Shown: positions 33,261 to 43,735, numbered from the stretch's first letter. The stretch is DNA of 64,000 nt from Sphingomicrobium astaxanthinifaciens (GCF_022865105.1 NZ_JAKNYM010000002.1:1397501-1461500), one strand, 5' to 3'. Program-made: numbers and translations. Notes: generated from the letters alone by a model not told the origin.

Positions 33261-35090
33261 ATGACCGACCACGAATCGCCCGACGATCCGCCCGCAGACC
33301 TCGGCCCGGGCCTCGGGCTCGACGAACCCGAACAGCCGCGATCCCCGGCCAGCGCCGAGGCCTATCGCGTGCTGGCGCGCAAATATCGCCCGCAGACCTT
33401 CGAGGAACTGATCGGGCAAGACGCGATGGTGCGCACGCTCGCCAACGCGATCGAGAGCGACCGCATCGCCCATGCCTTCCTGATGACCGGGGTGCGCGGG
33501 GTGGGCAAGACCTCGACCGCGCGGCTGATGGCCAAGTCGCTCAACTGCATCGGCGCCGACGGGCAGGGCGGGCCGACCATCAGCCCGTGCGGGCAGTGCG
33601 AGCCGTGCCGCGCCATCGCCGAGGGGCGCCATATCGACGTCGTCGAGATGGACGCGGCGAGCCATACCGGGGTCGACGACATGCGCGAGATCATCGAGGC
33701 GGTGCGCTACGCCTCGGTCTCGGCGCGCTACAAGATCTACATCATCGACGAAGTGCACATGCTCTCAAAGAGCGCCTTCAACGCGATCCTCAAGACGCTC
33801 GAAGAGCCGCCGCCCCACGTCAAGTTCCTGTTCGCCACCACCGAGGTCGACAAGGTGCCCGTCACCGTGCTGTCGCGTTGCCAGCGGTTCGACCTGCGGC
33901 GCATCCCCGCCGATCGGCTGGCCGCGCATTTCGCCGCCATCGCCGAGAAAGAGGGGATCGCGGTCGAACCCGACGCGCTGGCGATCATCGCGCGCGCCGC
34001 CGAGGGCTCGGTGCGCGACGGGCTCTCGCTGCTCGACCAGGCGATCGCGCACGGGGGCGAGACGGTGAGCGCCGCCGAGGTGCGCGCCATGCTCGGGCTC
34101 GCCGATCGCGGCAGTATCCGGCGGCTGCTCGACCTCCTCCTCGACGGCGAGGCCGGGGCGCTGCTCGACGGGCTCGACCGCGCGCATGAACTCGGGGTCG
34201 AACCCGGCGCGCTGCTGCGCGGGCTGCTCGACAGCCTGCACGCGATCAGCCGCCGCAAGGCGAGCGGACGCGACGACGTGCTGCGCTCGGCCGAGGAGCA
34301 GGCGGCGATCGCCAAGGACGCCGAGACGCTCGGCTGGCCCCAGCTCCACATGCTCTGGCAACTGCTCCTCAAGGGGCTCAAGGACGTCGAGACCGCGCCC
34401 GATCCGCGCGAGGCCGCCGACATGGCGCTGTTGCGCGCGATCCATGCCGCCGGGCAGCCCGACCCGGGGGCGGTGATCGAGGCCCTCGCCGCGGGCAAGG
34501 CCCCGCCCGCGCCGCAGCAGGGCAATGCACCCGCAGCCTCGTCGACGCCCGCGCCCGCCGACCGTCCTGCCGCGCAGGCCCCGATGGCCGAGACGCCGAC
34601 GCCCGCGCCTTCGCAGCCCACTCCCGACCCGGCGCCGGAACCGGCCCCGTGGGAACCCGATCCGGCAGCGCCAGCAGCGGCAGCAGCAGCGGCACCGCCC
34701 GCCGCGCCCGAGCCCGCCCCGCTGGCGCCGTCGCTGCCGGGTGACTTCATGCAATTCTATCACCTTGTCGACGATGCCCGCCCGCGGCTCGGGGTCGAGC
34801 TGCACGACAAGGTCGGGCTCGTCGCCTATGCGCCCCCGCGGCTCGTGCTCCAGCCCAAGGCGCCGCTCGACAGCGATTTCACCCGCGACCTCGCCGCCGC
34901 CGCCAAACAGGTGACGGGCGAAGATTGGGAAATCGTGCTACAGGAGCATGGCGGCCAGCCCAGCCTTGCCGAAGCCGAGGTAATGCGCCAACAGGCCGAC
35001 CGCGAACGGGTGATGGCCGACCCCATGGTCAAGGCGGTCACCGCGGCGTTCCCCGACGCCACATTGGAAGAGATCAAGGACGCAAGCTAA
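33261..35090 (+). CDS. dnaX: DNA polymerase III subunit gamma/tau
   Basis: 609 residues. AAA+ clamp-loader motifs: ARKYRPQTFEELIGQ, Walker A GVRGVGKTS (77-85), the zinc-binding cysteines in LNCIGAD ... SPCGQCEPCRAI, Walker B IYIIDEVHMLS and the SRC motif LSRCQRFDLRR. A Pro/Ala-rich linker (about residues 410-490) leads to the tau C-terminal domain ending FPDATLEEIKDAS. No A-AAA-AAG slippery site is visible, so separate gamma formation by E. coli-type frameshifting is unlikely. TAATG overlap couples ybaB. Confidence 0.96.
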   Translation: MTDHESPDDPPADLGPGLGLDEPEQPRSPASAEAYRVLARKYRPQTFEELIGQDAMVRTLANAIESDRIAHAFLMTGVRGVGKTSTARLMAKSLNCIGADGQGGPTISPCGQCEPCRAIAEGRHIDVVEMDAASHTGVDDMREIIEAVRYASVSARYKIYIIDEVHMLSKSAFNAILKTLEEPPPHVKFLFATTEVDKVPVTVLSRCQRFDLRRIPADRLAAHFAAIAEKEGIAVEPDALAIIARAAEGSVRDGLSLLDQAIAHGGETVSAAEVRAMLGLADRGSIRRLLDLLLDGEAGALLDGLDRAHELGVEPGALLRGLLDSLHAISRRKASGRDDVLRSAEEQAAIAKDAETLGWPQLHMLWQLLLKGLKDVETAPDPREAADMALLRAIHAAGQPDPGAVIEALAAGKAPPAPQQGNAPAASSTPAPADRPAAQAPMAETPTPAPSQPTPDPAPEPAPWEPDPAAPAAAAAAAPPAAPEPAPLAPSLPGDFMQFYHLVDDARPRLGVELHDKVGLVAYAPPRLVLQPKAPLDSDFTRDLAAAAKQVTGEDWEIVLQEHGGQPSLAEAEVMRQQADRERVMADPMVKAVTAAFPDATLEEIKDAS

Positions 35091-35422
35091 TGCCCGACAT
35101 GCCCGATATGAACGACATCCTCGCCATGGCCCAGAAGGCGCAGGAAGACCTCGCCAACGCCCAGAACAAGCTCGACGAGATCGAGGTCGAGGGGCAGGCC
35201 GGCGGCGGGCTCGTCAAGGTCCGCGCCTCCGCCAAGGGCCGGATCATCCGGGTCGAGATCGACGAGAGCCTGATGAAGCCCGAGGAGAAGGGGATGGTCG
35301 AGGACCTCGTCGCCGCCGCCTTCAACGACGCCAAGGCCAAGGCCGACCTCGCCGCCGCCGAGGAGATGAAGAAGGCCACCTCGGGCTTCCCGCTCCCGCC
35401 CGGCATGAAGATGCCCTTCTAG
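35090..35422 (+). CDS. ybaB: YbaB/EbfC family nucleoid-associated protein
   Basis: 110 residues: MPDMPDMNDILAMAQKAQED at the start, the family's AQNKLDEIEVEGQAGGG hinge, then VKVRASAKGRIIRVEIDESL and ending PPGMKMPF. It forms dimers that bind DNA without strict sequence specificity. The ATG overlaps the dnaX stop (TAATG), the classic dnaX-ybaB arrangement; recR, which often comes third, is absent here. Confidence 0.93.
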   Translation: MPDMPDMNDILAMAQKAQEDLANAQNKLDEIEVEGQAGGGLVKVRASAKGRIIRVEIDESLMKPEEKGMVEDLVAAAFNDAKAKADLAAAEEMKKATSGFPLPPGMKMPF

Positions 35423-35447
35423 CGGCCGCGCACGCGCCGCCGCGAGC

Positions 35448-35465
35448 CCCCCGCCCATGCGGGGG
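35448..35465 (+). terminator. GC hairpin after ybaB (weak terminator candidate)
   Basis: CCCCCGC at 35448-35454 pairs with GCGGGGG at 35459-35465 around a 4-base loop. There is no U-tract after it, so it may only mark the transcript end or protect it. Confidence 0.35.
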
Positions 35466-35537
35466 CCCGCACGGGCGTTGCGGCCCCGGAAATTCCCCGT
35501 TAGCGTCGCTTTCTGTCAGGAACAGGAAAGGTGCGCG

Positions 35538-37172
35538 ATGACCCTACGTCTGGGAACCCAGCAGGACTGGCCCTTGAACGTGATGCGGCTGGTCGACCAT
35601 GCCGAGCGCGAACATGGCGACCGCGAGGTCGTCTCGGCCTGGGCCGACGGCTCGACCAGCCGGACCAGCTGGGGCGAGATCGCGCGCAAGGCGCGTCAGA
35701 TGGCACGCGCGCTCGAGAAGCTGGGGCTGGGGAAGGGCGACCGCGTCGCCACCCTCGCCATGAACCACGAGCGCCACCTCATCAGCTGGTACGGCGCGAT
35801 CGGCATGGGCGGGGTCTTGCACACCATCAACCCGCGCCTGTTTCCCGAACAGCTCGCCTATATCGGCAACCATGCCGAGGACCGCGTGCTCCTCTACGAC
35901 GCGATGATGAAGCCGCTGGTCGACGCGATGAAGCCGGCGTGGAAGACGATCGAGCATTATATCGTCTACGACCCGCCCGCGGGCTGGGAAGGCGACCCCA
36001 GCTTCGAGGAATGGATCGGCGCCGAGGATGACGAATTCCGGTGGGTCGAGGCCGACGAGCGCGACCCCATCGGGCTGTGCTACACCAGCGGCACCACCGG
36101 CAACCCCAAGGGGGTCATCTACGAGCATCGCGGCATGGTCCTCCACGCGCTCGCCGAAGTGCAGCCCGACTGTTTCGACCTCGGCAAGCGCGACTGCGCG
36201 CTGCCGATCGTGCCGATGTTCCACGCCAACGCCTGGGGACTGCCGTGGGCGGCGCCGCTGGTGGGCTGCAAGCTGGTGCTCAGCGCCGACTATAGCGCCA
36301 AGCGGATGGTCGACCTGTTCCGCGACGAAAAGGTCACCCATTCGGCGGGCGTGCCGACCATCTGGGTCGACATGATCGCGCATATCGAGAAGACCGGCGA
36401 CACGCTCGACAATCTCAAGACCGTGACCATCGGCGGCTCGGCCGCGCCGCGCGCGATGATCAAATGGTTCCGCAGCCACGGGATCGAGGTCGGCCACGCT
36501 TGGGGAATGACCGAGCTCAGCCCCATCGGCAGCCTCGCGGGCAAGCCCGCCGGCTGGGAGGACATGTCCGATGAAGAGCAGATCGAATGGACCGCGCGGC
36601 AGGGGCGCGTGCCCTTCGGCATCGAGATGCGGATCGTCGACGATGCCGGCAACGTGCTGCCCCGCGACGGCAAGGCGAGCGGCGACCTGCAGGTGCGCGG
36701 CGCCTGGGTGATCGAGCGCTACTTCAAGGAAGACGCGCCCGCGATCGATGCGGACGGCTGGTTCTCGACCGGCGACGTCGCCGCCTTGCATCCCGACGGC
36801 ACCATGCAGATCACCGACCGCTCGAAGGACGTCATCAAGTCGGGCGGCGAATGGATCAGCTCGATCGAGCTCGAAAATGCCGCGGTCGGGGTCGACGGGG
36901 TGGCCGAGGCCGCCTGCATCGGCATCTTCCACCCCAAGTGGGACGAGCGCCCGCTGCTCGTCTGCGTGCGCGAAGAGGGGCACCATGTGACGGGCGAGGA
37001 GGTGCTCGCGGGGATCCGCGACCAGGTCGCCAAATGGTGGCTGCCCGACGCGGTCGAATTCGTCGACGAACTGCCCCACACCGCGACGGGCAAGCTGTCG
37101 AAAAAGACCTTGCGCGAACAGTTTGCGGACTATCGCTTCGAAGGCGTCGAAGCGATGACGGGGCGCGATTGA
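35538..37172 (+). CDS. AMP-forming fatty acyl-CoA ligase (acyl-CoA synthetase)
   Basis: 544 residues from the ATG at 35538 ([20 protein letters not shown]), preceded by AGGAACAGGAAAGG. Adenylate-forming superfamily motifs: the P-loop [48 protein letters not shown] and [20 protein letters not shown], and the catalytic lysine in [14 protein letters not shown]. The family activates medium or long chain fatty acids by ATP before CoA transfer. The downstream small membrane gene overlaps it as TTGA. Confidence 0.92.
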   Translation: MTLRLGTQQDWPLNVMRLVDHAEREHGDREVVSAWADGSTSRTSWGEIARKARQMARALEKLGLGKGDRVATLAMNHERHLISWYGAIGMGGVLHTINPRLFPEQLAYIGNHAEDRVLLYDAMMKPLVDAMKPAWKTIEHYIVYDPPAGWEGDPSFEEWIGAEDDEFRWVEADERDPIGLCYTSGTTGNPKGVIYEHRGMVLHALAEVQPDCFDLGKRDCALPIVPMFHANAWGLPWAAPLVGCKLVLSADYSAKRMVDLFRDEKVTHSAGVPTIWVDMIAHIEKTGDTLDNLKTVTIGGSAAPRAMIKWFRSHGIEVGHAWGMTELSPIGSLAGKPAGWEDMSDEEQIEWTARQGRVPFGIEMRIVDDAGNVLPRDGKASGDLQVRGAWVIERYFKEDAPAIDADGWFSTGDVAALHPDGTMQITDRSKDVIKSGGEWISSIELENAAVGVDGVAEAACIGIFHPKWDERPLLVCVREEGHHVTGEEVLAGIRDQVAKWWLPDAVEFVDELPHTATGKLSKKTLREQFADYRFEGVEAMTGRD

Positions 37173-37612
37173 CGGCGCCGCGCGCCTTGGGCCGCGCCGC
37201 GCGCACGCTGCTGAGCGGCGCCGCGCTCGGCGCGCTCGTGCTCGGGGTCGGCGGGCGGGTGGTGATGCGGCTGCTCGCGCTGTCCGACGCCGCGCCCCCC
37301 GGCTTCAGCTGGGGCGGCACCGGCGAGGTCATCGCCTATGGCGCGCTCGTCGGGGTGGGCGGGGGGCTGCTGCTGCTGCTGCTCGGCCTGCTCTGGGGGC
37401 AGAGCCCGCGCCGCGGCGTGCTGCTCGGGCTCCTCACTTACGGTGCCGCGGCGCTGACGCTGCCCGCGCATATCGCCGCGACCACGGCGGCGCTGGGCGA
37501 GCGCGCCGCGCCCGCTTTGATGCTGTTCGGCGTCTGCTTCCTCCTGTACGGCTGGCTGCTCGACCGGCTCGCCCCCGCGACGCCGTTTGCACAACGCGGG
37601 CGAGGTCATTAG
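37169..37612 (+). CDS. Small integral membrane protein of unknown function
   Basis: 147 residues if the TTG at 37169 (overlapping the ligase stop as TTGA) is the start. Four hydrophobic segments are visible: GAALGALVLGVGGRVVMRLL, GALVGVGGGLLLLLLGLLWG, VLLGLLTYGAAALTLPAHIA and PALMLFGVCFLLYGWLLDRL. The codon pattern follows the neighbouring genes. No domain recognised; its coupling to the acyl-CoA ligase suggests an operon. Confidence 0.65.
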   Translation: MTAPRALGRAARTLLSGAALGALVLGVGGRVVMRLLALSDAAPPGFSWGGTGEVIAYGALVGVGGGLLLLLLGLLWGQSPRRGVLLGLLTYGAAALTLPAHIAATTAALGERAAPALMLFGVCFLLYGWLLDRLAPATPFAQRGRGH

Positions 37613-37655
37613 GTAGCCCGCTAACTTCCTCACCTAACTAAGGGATTCGCGACCC

Positions 37656-39335
<1,680 letters not shown>

Positions 39336-39341
39336 CCCCGC

Positions 39342-39373
39342 GCGCGGGCGACGCCCCCTCGCGTCGCCCGCGC
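39342..39373 (+). terminator. 13-bp perfect hairpin after ettA
   Basis: GCGCGGGCGACGC at 39342-39354 pairs with GCGTCGCCCGCGC at 39361-39373, loop of 6. It sits 7 bases after the ettA stop but has no U-tract, so it is a terminator or 3'-end stabiliser without the usual tail. Confidence 0.5.
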
Positions 39374-39451
39374 CGGGCGCCCCCATGACAAATCGCCGCC
39401 GCCGCGCTAGGAAAGGCGGGGAGGGCGGCTCGGTGCGCCCGTGGGGGAATC

Positions 39452-40861
39452 ATGACGACACGCGCGCGCGCCCTGGCCCAGGTCGCGACCTTTAGCCTTC
39501 TCTATTTCGCCTGTGCGGTGGCGGCGCTGTTCGTGACCGGCGGCGAGGACGGCATCGCCGCGATCTGGCCCGCGAGCGGGGTCTATATCGCCGCGCTCCT
39601 GCTGACCGGGCCCACGCTGCGCGGCCCGCTGGTCGCCGGCGTCGCGGCCACCAGCCTCGCCGCCAACCTGTGGGGCGGCGTCGGCTGGCTGGTGGCGGTG
39701 GGCTACACCGTCGCCAACATCCTCGAGGGGCTGGTGGTGTGGCGGGTCATGGGGGCGCGGCGCGCGACCCCCTTCCTGACCCCCGCCACGCTGCTGCGCT
39801 TCCTCGTGGCGATCCTCGTCGGCGCCATCGCCAGCACCGCGATGGCCGCGCTCCTCTCGCTCAACCCGTCGCCGACCTTCCTGTCGAGCTGGGCGACCAC
39901 CGTGCTGCTCGGCATGGCGACGGTCACCCCGACGATCATGTTCCTCGTGCAGGATCGGCGCGGGCGACGGCGGCTGACCAGCCCGCGCGCGTTCGCGGTG
40001 CTGGCGCTGGTCGCGGGACTGTCGGTCGCCGCCTTCGCCCAGACCGACTATCCGCTGCTCTTCCTGCCGATGGCGGGGCTGGCCTTTGCCACCTTCGCGA
40101 TCGGGGTGAGCGGCACCGCGCTCGGCATCGTCATCGTCACCGCGGTGGGTTCGCTCTATACGGCGATGGGGGAGGGGCCGGTCAGCTCGGCCTTCGCCAG
40201 CATCACCAGCCAGGTGCTCTACTTCCAGGCCTATCTCGTCTGCCTGATCGCCTCGACGCTACCGCTCGCGGTGCTCCTCACGCGGCTCGGCGAGGAGGCC
40301 GAGCGCAACCTCGAGCTGGCCGAGACCGACGCGCTGACCGGGCTCGCCACCCGGCGCAAGATCCTCGCCCGGCTCGACCAGGCCATGCAGCGCGCGCGCG
40401 AGGAGGCGGGCGCGCTGTCGATCGCGATGATCGACCTCGATCATTTCAAGCGCATCAACGACCGGTTCGGGCACGAACGCGGCGACGAGATCCTGCGCAC
40501 GATCACCGCCATGATGCGCGACCGGCTCGGCGCGCATGGCGAGATCGGGCGGCTCGGCGGCGAGGAGTTCATCGTCATCTTCGAAGGCGTGTGGGCGCAC
40601 GAGCGGCTCGAGGTCTGCGACCGGTTGCGCCGCGCCGCCGCCGAGCGCCAATGGCCTGCCGACGGCCCCGACACGGTCACGCTGAGCATCGGACTGGCCG
40701 ATTTCTCCGACCGCTACACGCTCCCCGGCGAGATGCTGCGCGCAGCCGACACCGCGCTCTATCGCGCCAAGGACGGGGGGCGCAACCGGTGCGCGATCGA
40801 CGCCACGCGGGCGCCCGCGTCCCCGGACCCGCGCCCGCGACCGCGCCTCGCCAGCGGCTGA
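39452..40861 (+). CDS. Membrane diguanylate cyclase with MASE1 sensor domain
   Basis: 469 residues. The N-terminal 285 or so residues contain about eight transmembrane helices with the MASE1 hallmark IAAIWPASGVYIAALLL. The GGDEF domain follows: LTGLATRRKILARLDQ, IDLDHFKRINDRFGHERGDE, GRLGGEEFIVIF (GGEEF variant, catalytically competent in the family) and ADTALYRAKDGGRN. The RxxD inhibitory site that normally precedes GGEEF by five residues is missing. It should make cyclic di-GMP in response to an unknown membrane signal. Confidence 0.92.
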   Translation: MTTRARALAQVATFSLLYFACAVAALFVTGGEDGIAAIWPASGVYIAALLLTGPTLRGPLVAGVAATSLAANLWGGVGWLVAVGYTVANILEGLVVWRVMGARRATPFLTPATLLRFLVAILVGAIASTAMAALLSLNPSPTFLSSWATTVLLGMATVTPTIMFLVQDRRGRRRLTSPRAFAVLALVAGLSVAAFAQTDYPLLFLPMAGLAFATFAIGVSGTALGIVIVTAVGSLYTAMGEGPVSSAFASITSQVLYFQAYLVCLIASTLPLAVLLTRLGEEAERNLELAETDALTGLATRRKILARLDQAMQRAREEAGALSIAMIDLDHFKRINDRFGHERGDEILRTITAMMRDRLGAHGEIGRLGGEEFIVIFEGVWAHERLEVCDRLRRAAAERQWPADGPDTVTLSIGLADFSDRYTLPGEMLRAADTALYRAKDGGRNRCAIDATRAPASPDPRPRPRLASG

Positions 40862-40874
40862 CCCGTCCCCGCGC

Positions 40875-41411
40875 TCAATCGGCCTCGGGCGCGTCGCGGT
40901 CGGCAGCACCCTGGGCGCGCGCGGCCGCCGCGGCGGCGGCCTCGCGCGCCGCGGCCAGCTTGGCCTCGAGCCGCTCGACCTTCGCCTTCGCCTTCTCGGC
41001 GGCGCGCTGCGCCATCGCCTCGGCTCGATGCGCCTCGCGGTCGGGGTCGGCGGCGGCGCGCGCGGCGCGCTGCGTTGCCTTGGCGGCCTGTCGCTCGGCG
41101 CGTTCGGCGGCCTTCCTCGCCTGGTGCGCGGCGCGCTCGGCCTGCCGTGCGAAGCGGTCGCGCATCGCGTCGCCCTGCCGCTGCGCGCGCGCGCGCATCG
41201 CCTCGGCCTGGCACTGCCAGTCATGGCGGTTCATGTCGCGCATCTCGCCGATGGCGGCGAGGAACTCGTCGCGCGCCGCCATCGCGAGGTCCTTGAAGCG
41301 CGCCATATGCTCGCTCGCGCGGGCGCGGGCCTCGTCATGGTCATGACCGTGGCCATGGTCGTGGCCGTCGCCGTGGTCGCCGTGGTCGCCGTGGTCGTCT
41401 CGCTCGTGCAT
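40875..41411 (-). CDS. Cytosolic protein with His/Asp-rich head and Ala/Arg-rich coiled coil
   Basis: 178 residues. Residues 1-27 form a HGDHGDHGDGHDHGHGHDHD-like metal-binding head. A central part (FKDLAMAARDEFLAAIGEM, then RHDWQCQ) and a long Ala/Arg/Glu-rich helix (residues 75-165) follow, probably a coiled coil. AGGAAGGG lies 6-8 bases before the ATG, and a palindromic operator-like site lies just upstream. No signal peptide, no recognised family. It might bind Zn, Ni, Cu or Co. Antisense frames exist but are less protein-like. Confidence 0.65.
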   Translation of the reverse strand: MHERDDHGDHGDHGDGHDHGHGHDHDEARARASEHMARFKDLAMAARDEFLAAIGEMRDMNRHDWQCQAEAMRARAQRQGDAMRDRFARQAERAAHQARKAAERAERQAAKATQRAARAAADPDREAHRAEAMAQRAAEKAKAKVERLEAKLAAAREAAAAAAARAQGAADRDAPEAD

Positions 41412-41434
41412 GATCGCCCTTCCTTTCCGATCTA

Positions 41435-41456
41435 CTGTATCGTTACAGCAATACAG
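41435..41456. promoter_or_regulatory. Operator-like nested inverted repeats upstream of the His-rich gene
   Basis: CTGTATCGTTACAG at 41435-41448 is an imperfect-centre palindrome (CTGTA-TCGT-TACAG), and ATACAG at 41451-41456 forms a second pairing with CTGTAT. It lies 24 bases before the ATG of the minus-strand His-rich gene. It resembles operators of TetR-type repressors in size and symmetry. Confidence 0.4.
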
Positions 41457-41508
41457 CTAAGATGGGAAGGGTGACGCGGGTTTCAATCCCCGCCGCGCCG
41501 CGCCGCGA

Positions 41509-42273
41509 TCAGTCGGCGGCGCGCAGGCTGAGGAGCAGCCCCACCCCATAGTCGGGCGCGCCGCTCGACAGCCCGACCGTGCCGTAGCCGGTCAGGCTGA
41601 ACCGGCGATCGAGCCGGGTCACCAGCCCGCCGAACAGCGAATGGCTGTCCGCGACCGTGTTCACGCTCGCCTGGCTGAAGTCGTAGCTGACGATGCCGAT
41701 CAGGTCGGCCGACAGGATCAGCGTCGCGCCGAGCGTGCCGTAGAGGCCGTTGTCGAGGTCGCGGTCGGCGGGGTCGCCGAGCCAGCGATGGCCCAGTTCG
41801 ACGAAGGGGGTGACGTTGCCGCTCGTATAGGCCAGCTCGCCGCCGAGCGAGAGATCGGCCTTGCCGGTCGACAGGTTGCGCGCGGCATCGCCGGTCGGCA
41901 GCTTGACCCGCCCGCCCATCGACAGCTCGACGCCGTCGACGTCGATCAGGTCATAGCCCGCGCGCAGCGACAGGTCGCCGACACCCGAGCGGCGCGAACT
42001 GGTCGTGTCCTCGCCCTCGACGATCGGCGCGCCGCCGCCGCCGACGACGCTGTTCGAACCGTCGATAGACAGGAAGGGCAGCGAGGCGCCGAGCGACCAT
42101 CGGTCCTTGGCCACGCGCACCCCGAAGGGCACGACGAGCACGCTGGTCTTGGTGTCGGTGCCATAGCTGCCGCTCGAATAGTCGGCGCCGGTCGAAACGG
42201 TCACCCGCTGCGCTTGCGCGGGGGTGGCCAGGGCCAGGCTCGCGAGCCCGGCCAGCATCAGCGATCGAAGCAT
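41509..42273 (-). CDS. Outer membrane beta-barrel protein
   Basis: From the ATG at 42273 the protein begins MLRSLMLAGLASLALATPAQ with a signal peptide cleaved after AQA, and has 254 residues. The mature part alternates hydrophobic and polar residues in strands with Gly turns (VTVSTGADYSSGSYGTD, LSLRAGYDLIDVDGVELSMG, VTPFVELGHRWLG) and ends in a strand VGLLLSLRAAD. It looks like a small barrel of the transporter/porin type. Substrate unknown. An upstream start in the same frame would hide the leader. Confidence 0.75.
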   Translation of the reverse strand: MLRSLMLAGLASLALATPAQAQRVTVSTGADYSSGSYGTDTKTSVLVVPFGVRVAKDRWSLGASLPFLSIDGSNSVVGGGGAPIVEGEDTTSSRRSGVGDLSLRAGYDLIDVDGVELSMGGRVKLPTGDAARNLSTGKADLSLGGELAYTSGNVTPFVELGHRWLGDPADRDLDNGLYGTLGATLILSADLIGIVSYDFSQASVNTVADSHSLFGGLVTRLDRRFSLTGYGTVGLSSGAPDYGVGLLLSLRAAD

Positions 42274-42340
42274 GTCGGATTGTCCTGCTGGAAAAGGAAG
42301 GGGCGCCGCCATCTCCCTTGCGCGACGCCCCTTCGGGCAA

Positions 42341-42369
42341 GCGGGTCGGCCCGAGGCGAGCCGACCTGC
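42341..42369 (-). terminator. Hairpin after the acidic-repeat gene
   Basis: GCGGGTCGGC at 42341-42350 pairs with GCCGACCTGC at 42360-42369 (one G-T), loop 9, about 16 bases beyond the minus-strand stop at 42385. A second stem GGGGCG/CGCCCC further on is followed on the minus strand by TTCCTTTTCC, so together they probably end the transcript. Confidence 0.5.
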
Positions 42370-42384
42370 TGCATCGGTTGTGCC

Positions 42385-42939
42385 CTAGCGACCGCCGCGG
42401 CCGTTGCCGCGCGCGTCCCTTGCGTTCTTGCGCGCCTCGCGCGCTTCCTCGCGGGCGGCGCGGGCATCCTGGCGGGCGGCCTTGGCGACCTCGCGCGCTT
42501 CGGCGGCGGCGGCGCGCGCCTCGCTGACATGCGCCGGGCGTGCCATCTCGCGCACCATATGGCCGATACCCGGGCGTTCGGGGTCGCGCTCGCCCTGCGC
42601 CAGCTCGCGCACGCTCGCGCCGAGGCCGTTGCTCGCCGCGCTGTCCTCGCCGGCCTCGGTGTCGGTGTCGGTGTCGGTCTCGGTGTCCGTATCCGTCTCG
42701 GTGTCCGTGTCCGTCTCGGTGTCCGTATCCGTCTCGGTGTCCGTATCCGTCTCGGTGTCCGTATCCGTCTCGGTGTCCGTATCCGTCTCGGTCTCAGTCT
42801 CGGTGTCGGTGTCCGTCTCGGTCTCGGTGTCGGTTTCGGTCTCGGTGTCGCTGTCCTCGCCGCCGGCATCCTGCGCCAGCGCCGGCGTGATCGCGAACAT
42901 CGCCGCAGTCGCGGCCACCAGCATCGTTTTCCTCGTCAT
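42385..42939 (-). CDS. Exported acidic Thr/Asp/Glu repeat protein
   Basis: From the ATG at 42939, 184 residues. Signal peptide MTRKTMLVAATAAMFAITPA ending ALA|QDAGG. Residues about 27-95 are an unbroken run of TETD, TDTE and TETE dipeptide-type repeats, encoded by 18-base tandem DNA repeats. The C-terminal third is Ala/Arg/Glu-rich (VSEARAAAAEAREVAKAARQ) and very basic, ending GNGRGGR. Such acidic runs can bind Ca2+ or other cations. No homologue recognised. It is followed on the same strand by the barrel and His-rich genes. Confidence 0.7.
   Translation of the reverse strand: MTRKTMLVAATAAMFAITPALAQDAGGEDSDTETETDTETETDTDTETETETDTDTETDTDTETDTDTETDTDTETDTDTETDTDTETDTDTDTEAGEDSAASNGLGASVRELAQGERDPERPGIGHMVREMARPAHVSEARAAAAEAREVAKAARQDARAAREEAREARKNARDARGNGRGGR
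42682..42789. repeat. Six tandem 18-base repeats inside the acidic-repeat gene
   Basis: The unit GGTGTCCGTATCCGTCTC occurs six times in a row (42682-42789). Copies 1 and 3-6 are identical, copy 2 has one A-to-G change. Related hexanucleotide units (GTGTCN, GTCTCG) extend the tract to about 42655-42850. Each unit is a multiple of 3, so copy-number change keeps the frame. Confidence 0.9.
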
Positions 42940-43080
42940 TGGTCCATCCCCGGAAAAAAGTTTTACCCTAGGCGCCGAGGATGAGCCCGCGCCGGGGGGC
43001 GGGGTCAATCGAGCGGTATAGCCGGGGTGAACGGTTATCGGTGAGCCGAGCCGTGCCGCGCGACGAAGCGAGCGGTGCGC

Positions 43081-43665
43081 TCAGGGCGCCAGCCACGTCG
43101 AGCGCCCGTCGCGGCGCCACAGCGCGCGGCGATGGCCGTCATGGGCAAGGCTGAACCAGTCGATTTCCTCGAGCTCGACCTTGAGGATCGCGAACTGGTC
43201 GCGCGCCTGCGCGGCGAGCCGGGCCGGGTCGGGTTCGGTCTCGCGCACGTCGGCGGGCAGGTTGGGGAGGGGGGCGGGGTGCGCGCTGCTCGGGGGATGC
43301 GGCGCGAGATAGCAGCGGCGCGCGAAATTGCTGCTCGCCGCCCACGCCGCCTCGACCTCCTCGCCCTGCGTGGCGATCATCCCGGTGCCGCGCATCCGCA
43401 GCTGCACCTTGGCCTCGCGATCATAGGCGAGCAGCCCGATCCGCGGGTCGGCGGCGAGCACCGCCACCTTGGGCGCGCGCACGTCGGTGTGAAAGCGCAG
43501 CGTCACCGCCTCGCGGTCGACCGCGCGCAGCACCATCACCCGCGCATCGGCATCGGCGGTGGCGACGATCGGCAGGTGCATGGCGTGACGGCGATCGCGC
43601 GCCCCCGCCTCGAGCCGGTCGAGCGCATCGGCGAGGATTGCCTCGAGCGTGTCGGGTCGGGTCAT
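43081..43665 (-). CDS. Pyridoxamine 5'-phosphate oxidase-like FMN-binding split-barrel protein
   Basis: From the ATG at 43665, 194 residues starting MTRPDTLEAILADALDRLEA. The sequence follows the PNPOx/Alr4036-type pattern: MHLPIVATADADARVMVLRA, LRFHTDVRAPKVAVLAAD, IGLLAYDREAKVQLRMRGTG, and the C-terminal FAILKVELEEIDWFSLA followed by HRRALWRRDG. It should bind FMN; the true substrate is unknown since the PLP-binding residues cannot be judged. Upstream extensions of the frame overlap the promoter of the divergent gene. Confidence 0.82.
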   Translation of the reverse strand: MTRPDTLEAILADALDRLEAGARDRRHAMHLPIVATADADARVMVLRAVDREAVTLRFHTDVRAPKVAVLAADPRIGLLAYDREAKVQLRMRGTGMIATQGEEVEAAWAASSNFARRCYLAPHPPSSAHPAPLPNLPADVRETEPDPARLAAQARDQFAILKVELEEIDWFSLAHDGHRRALWRRDGRSTWLAP

Positions 43666-43735
43666 GCCCCGGCCTACCATCGCGTCCTGGGCGGGGCTAG
43701 TCTTGGCCCCCGCTTCTGGTCTAGGGGGTCGCGCC

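Noticed and set aside
42655-42850. CRISPR-like repeat array
   Set aside because: The units are contiguous 18-base copies without spacers and lie in an open reading frame; no cas gene is near.
42404-43021. Plus-strand frame encoding a long Ser-Val repeat
   Set aside because: It is the reverse reading of the acidic repeat gene; the minus-strand frame has a signal peptide and proper start.
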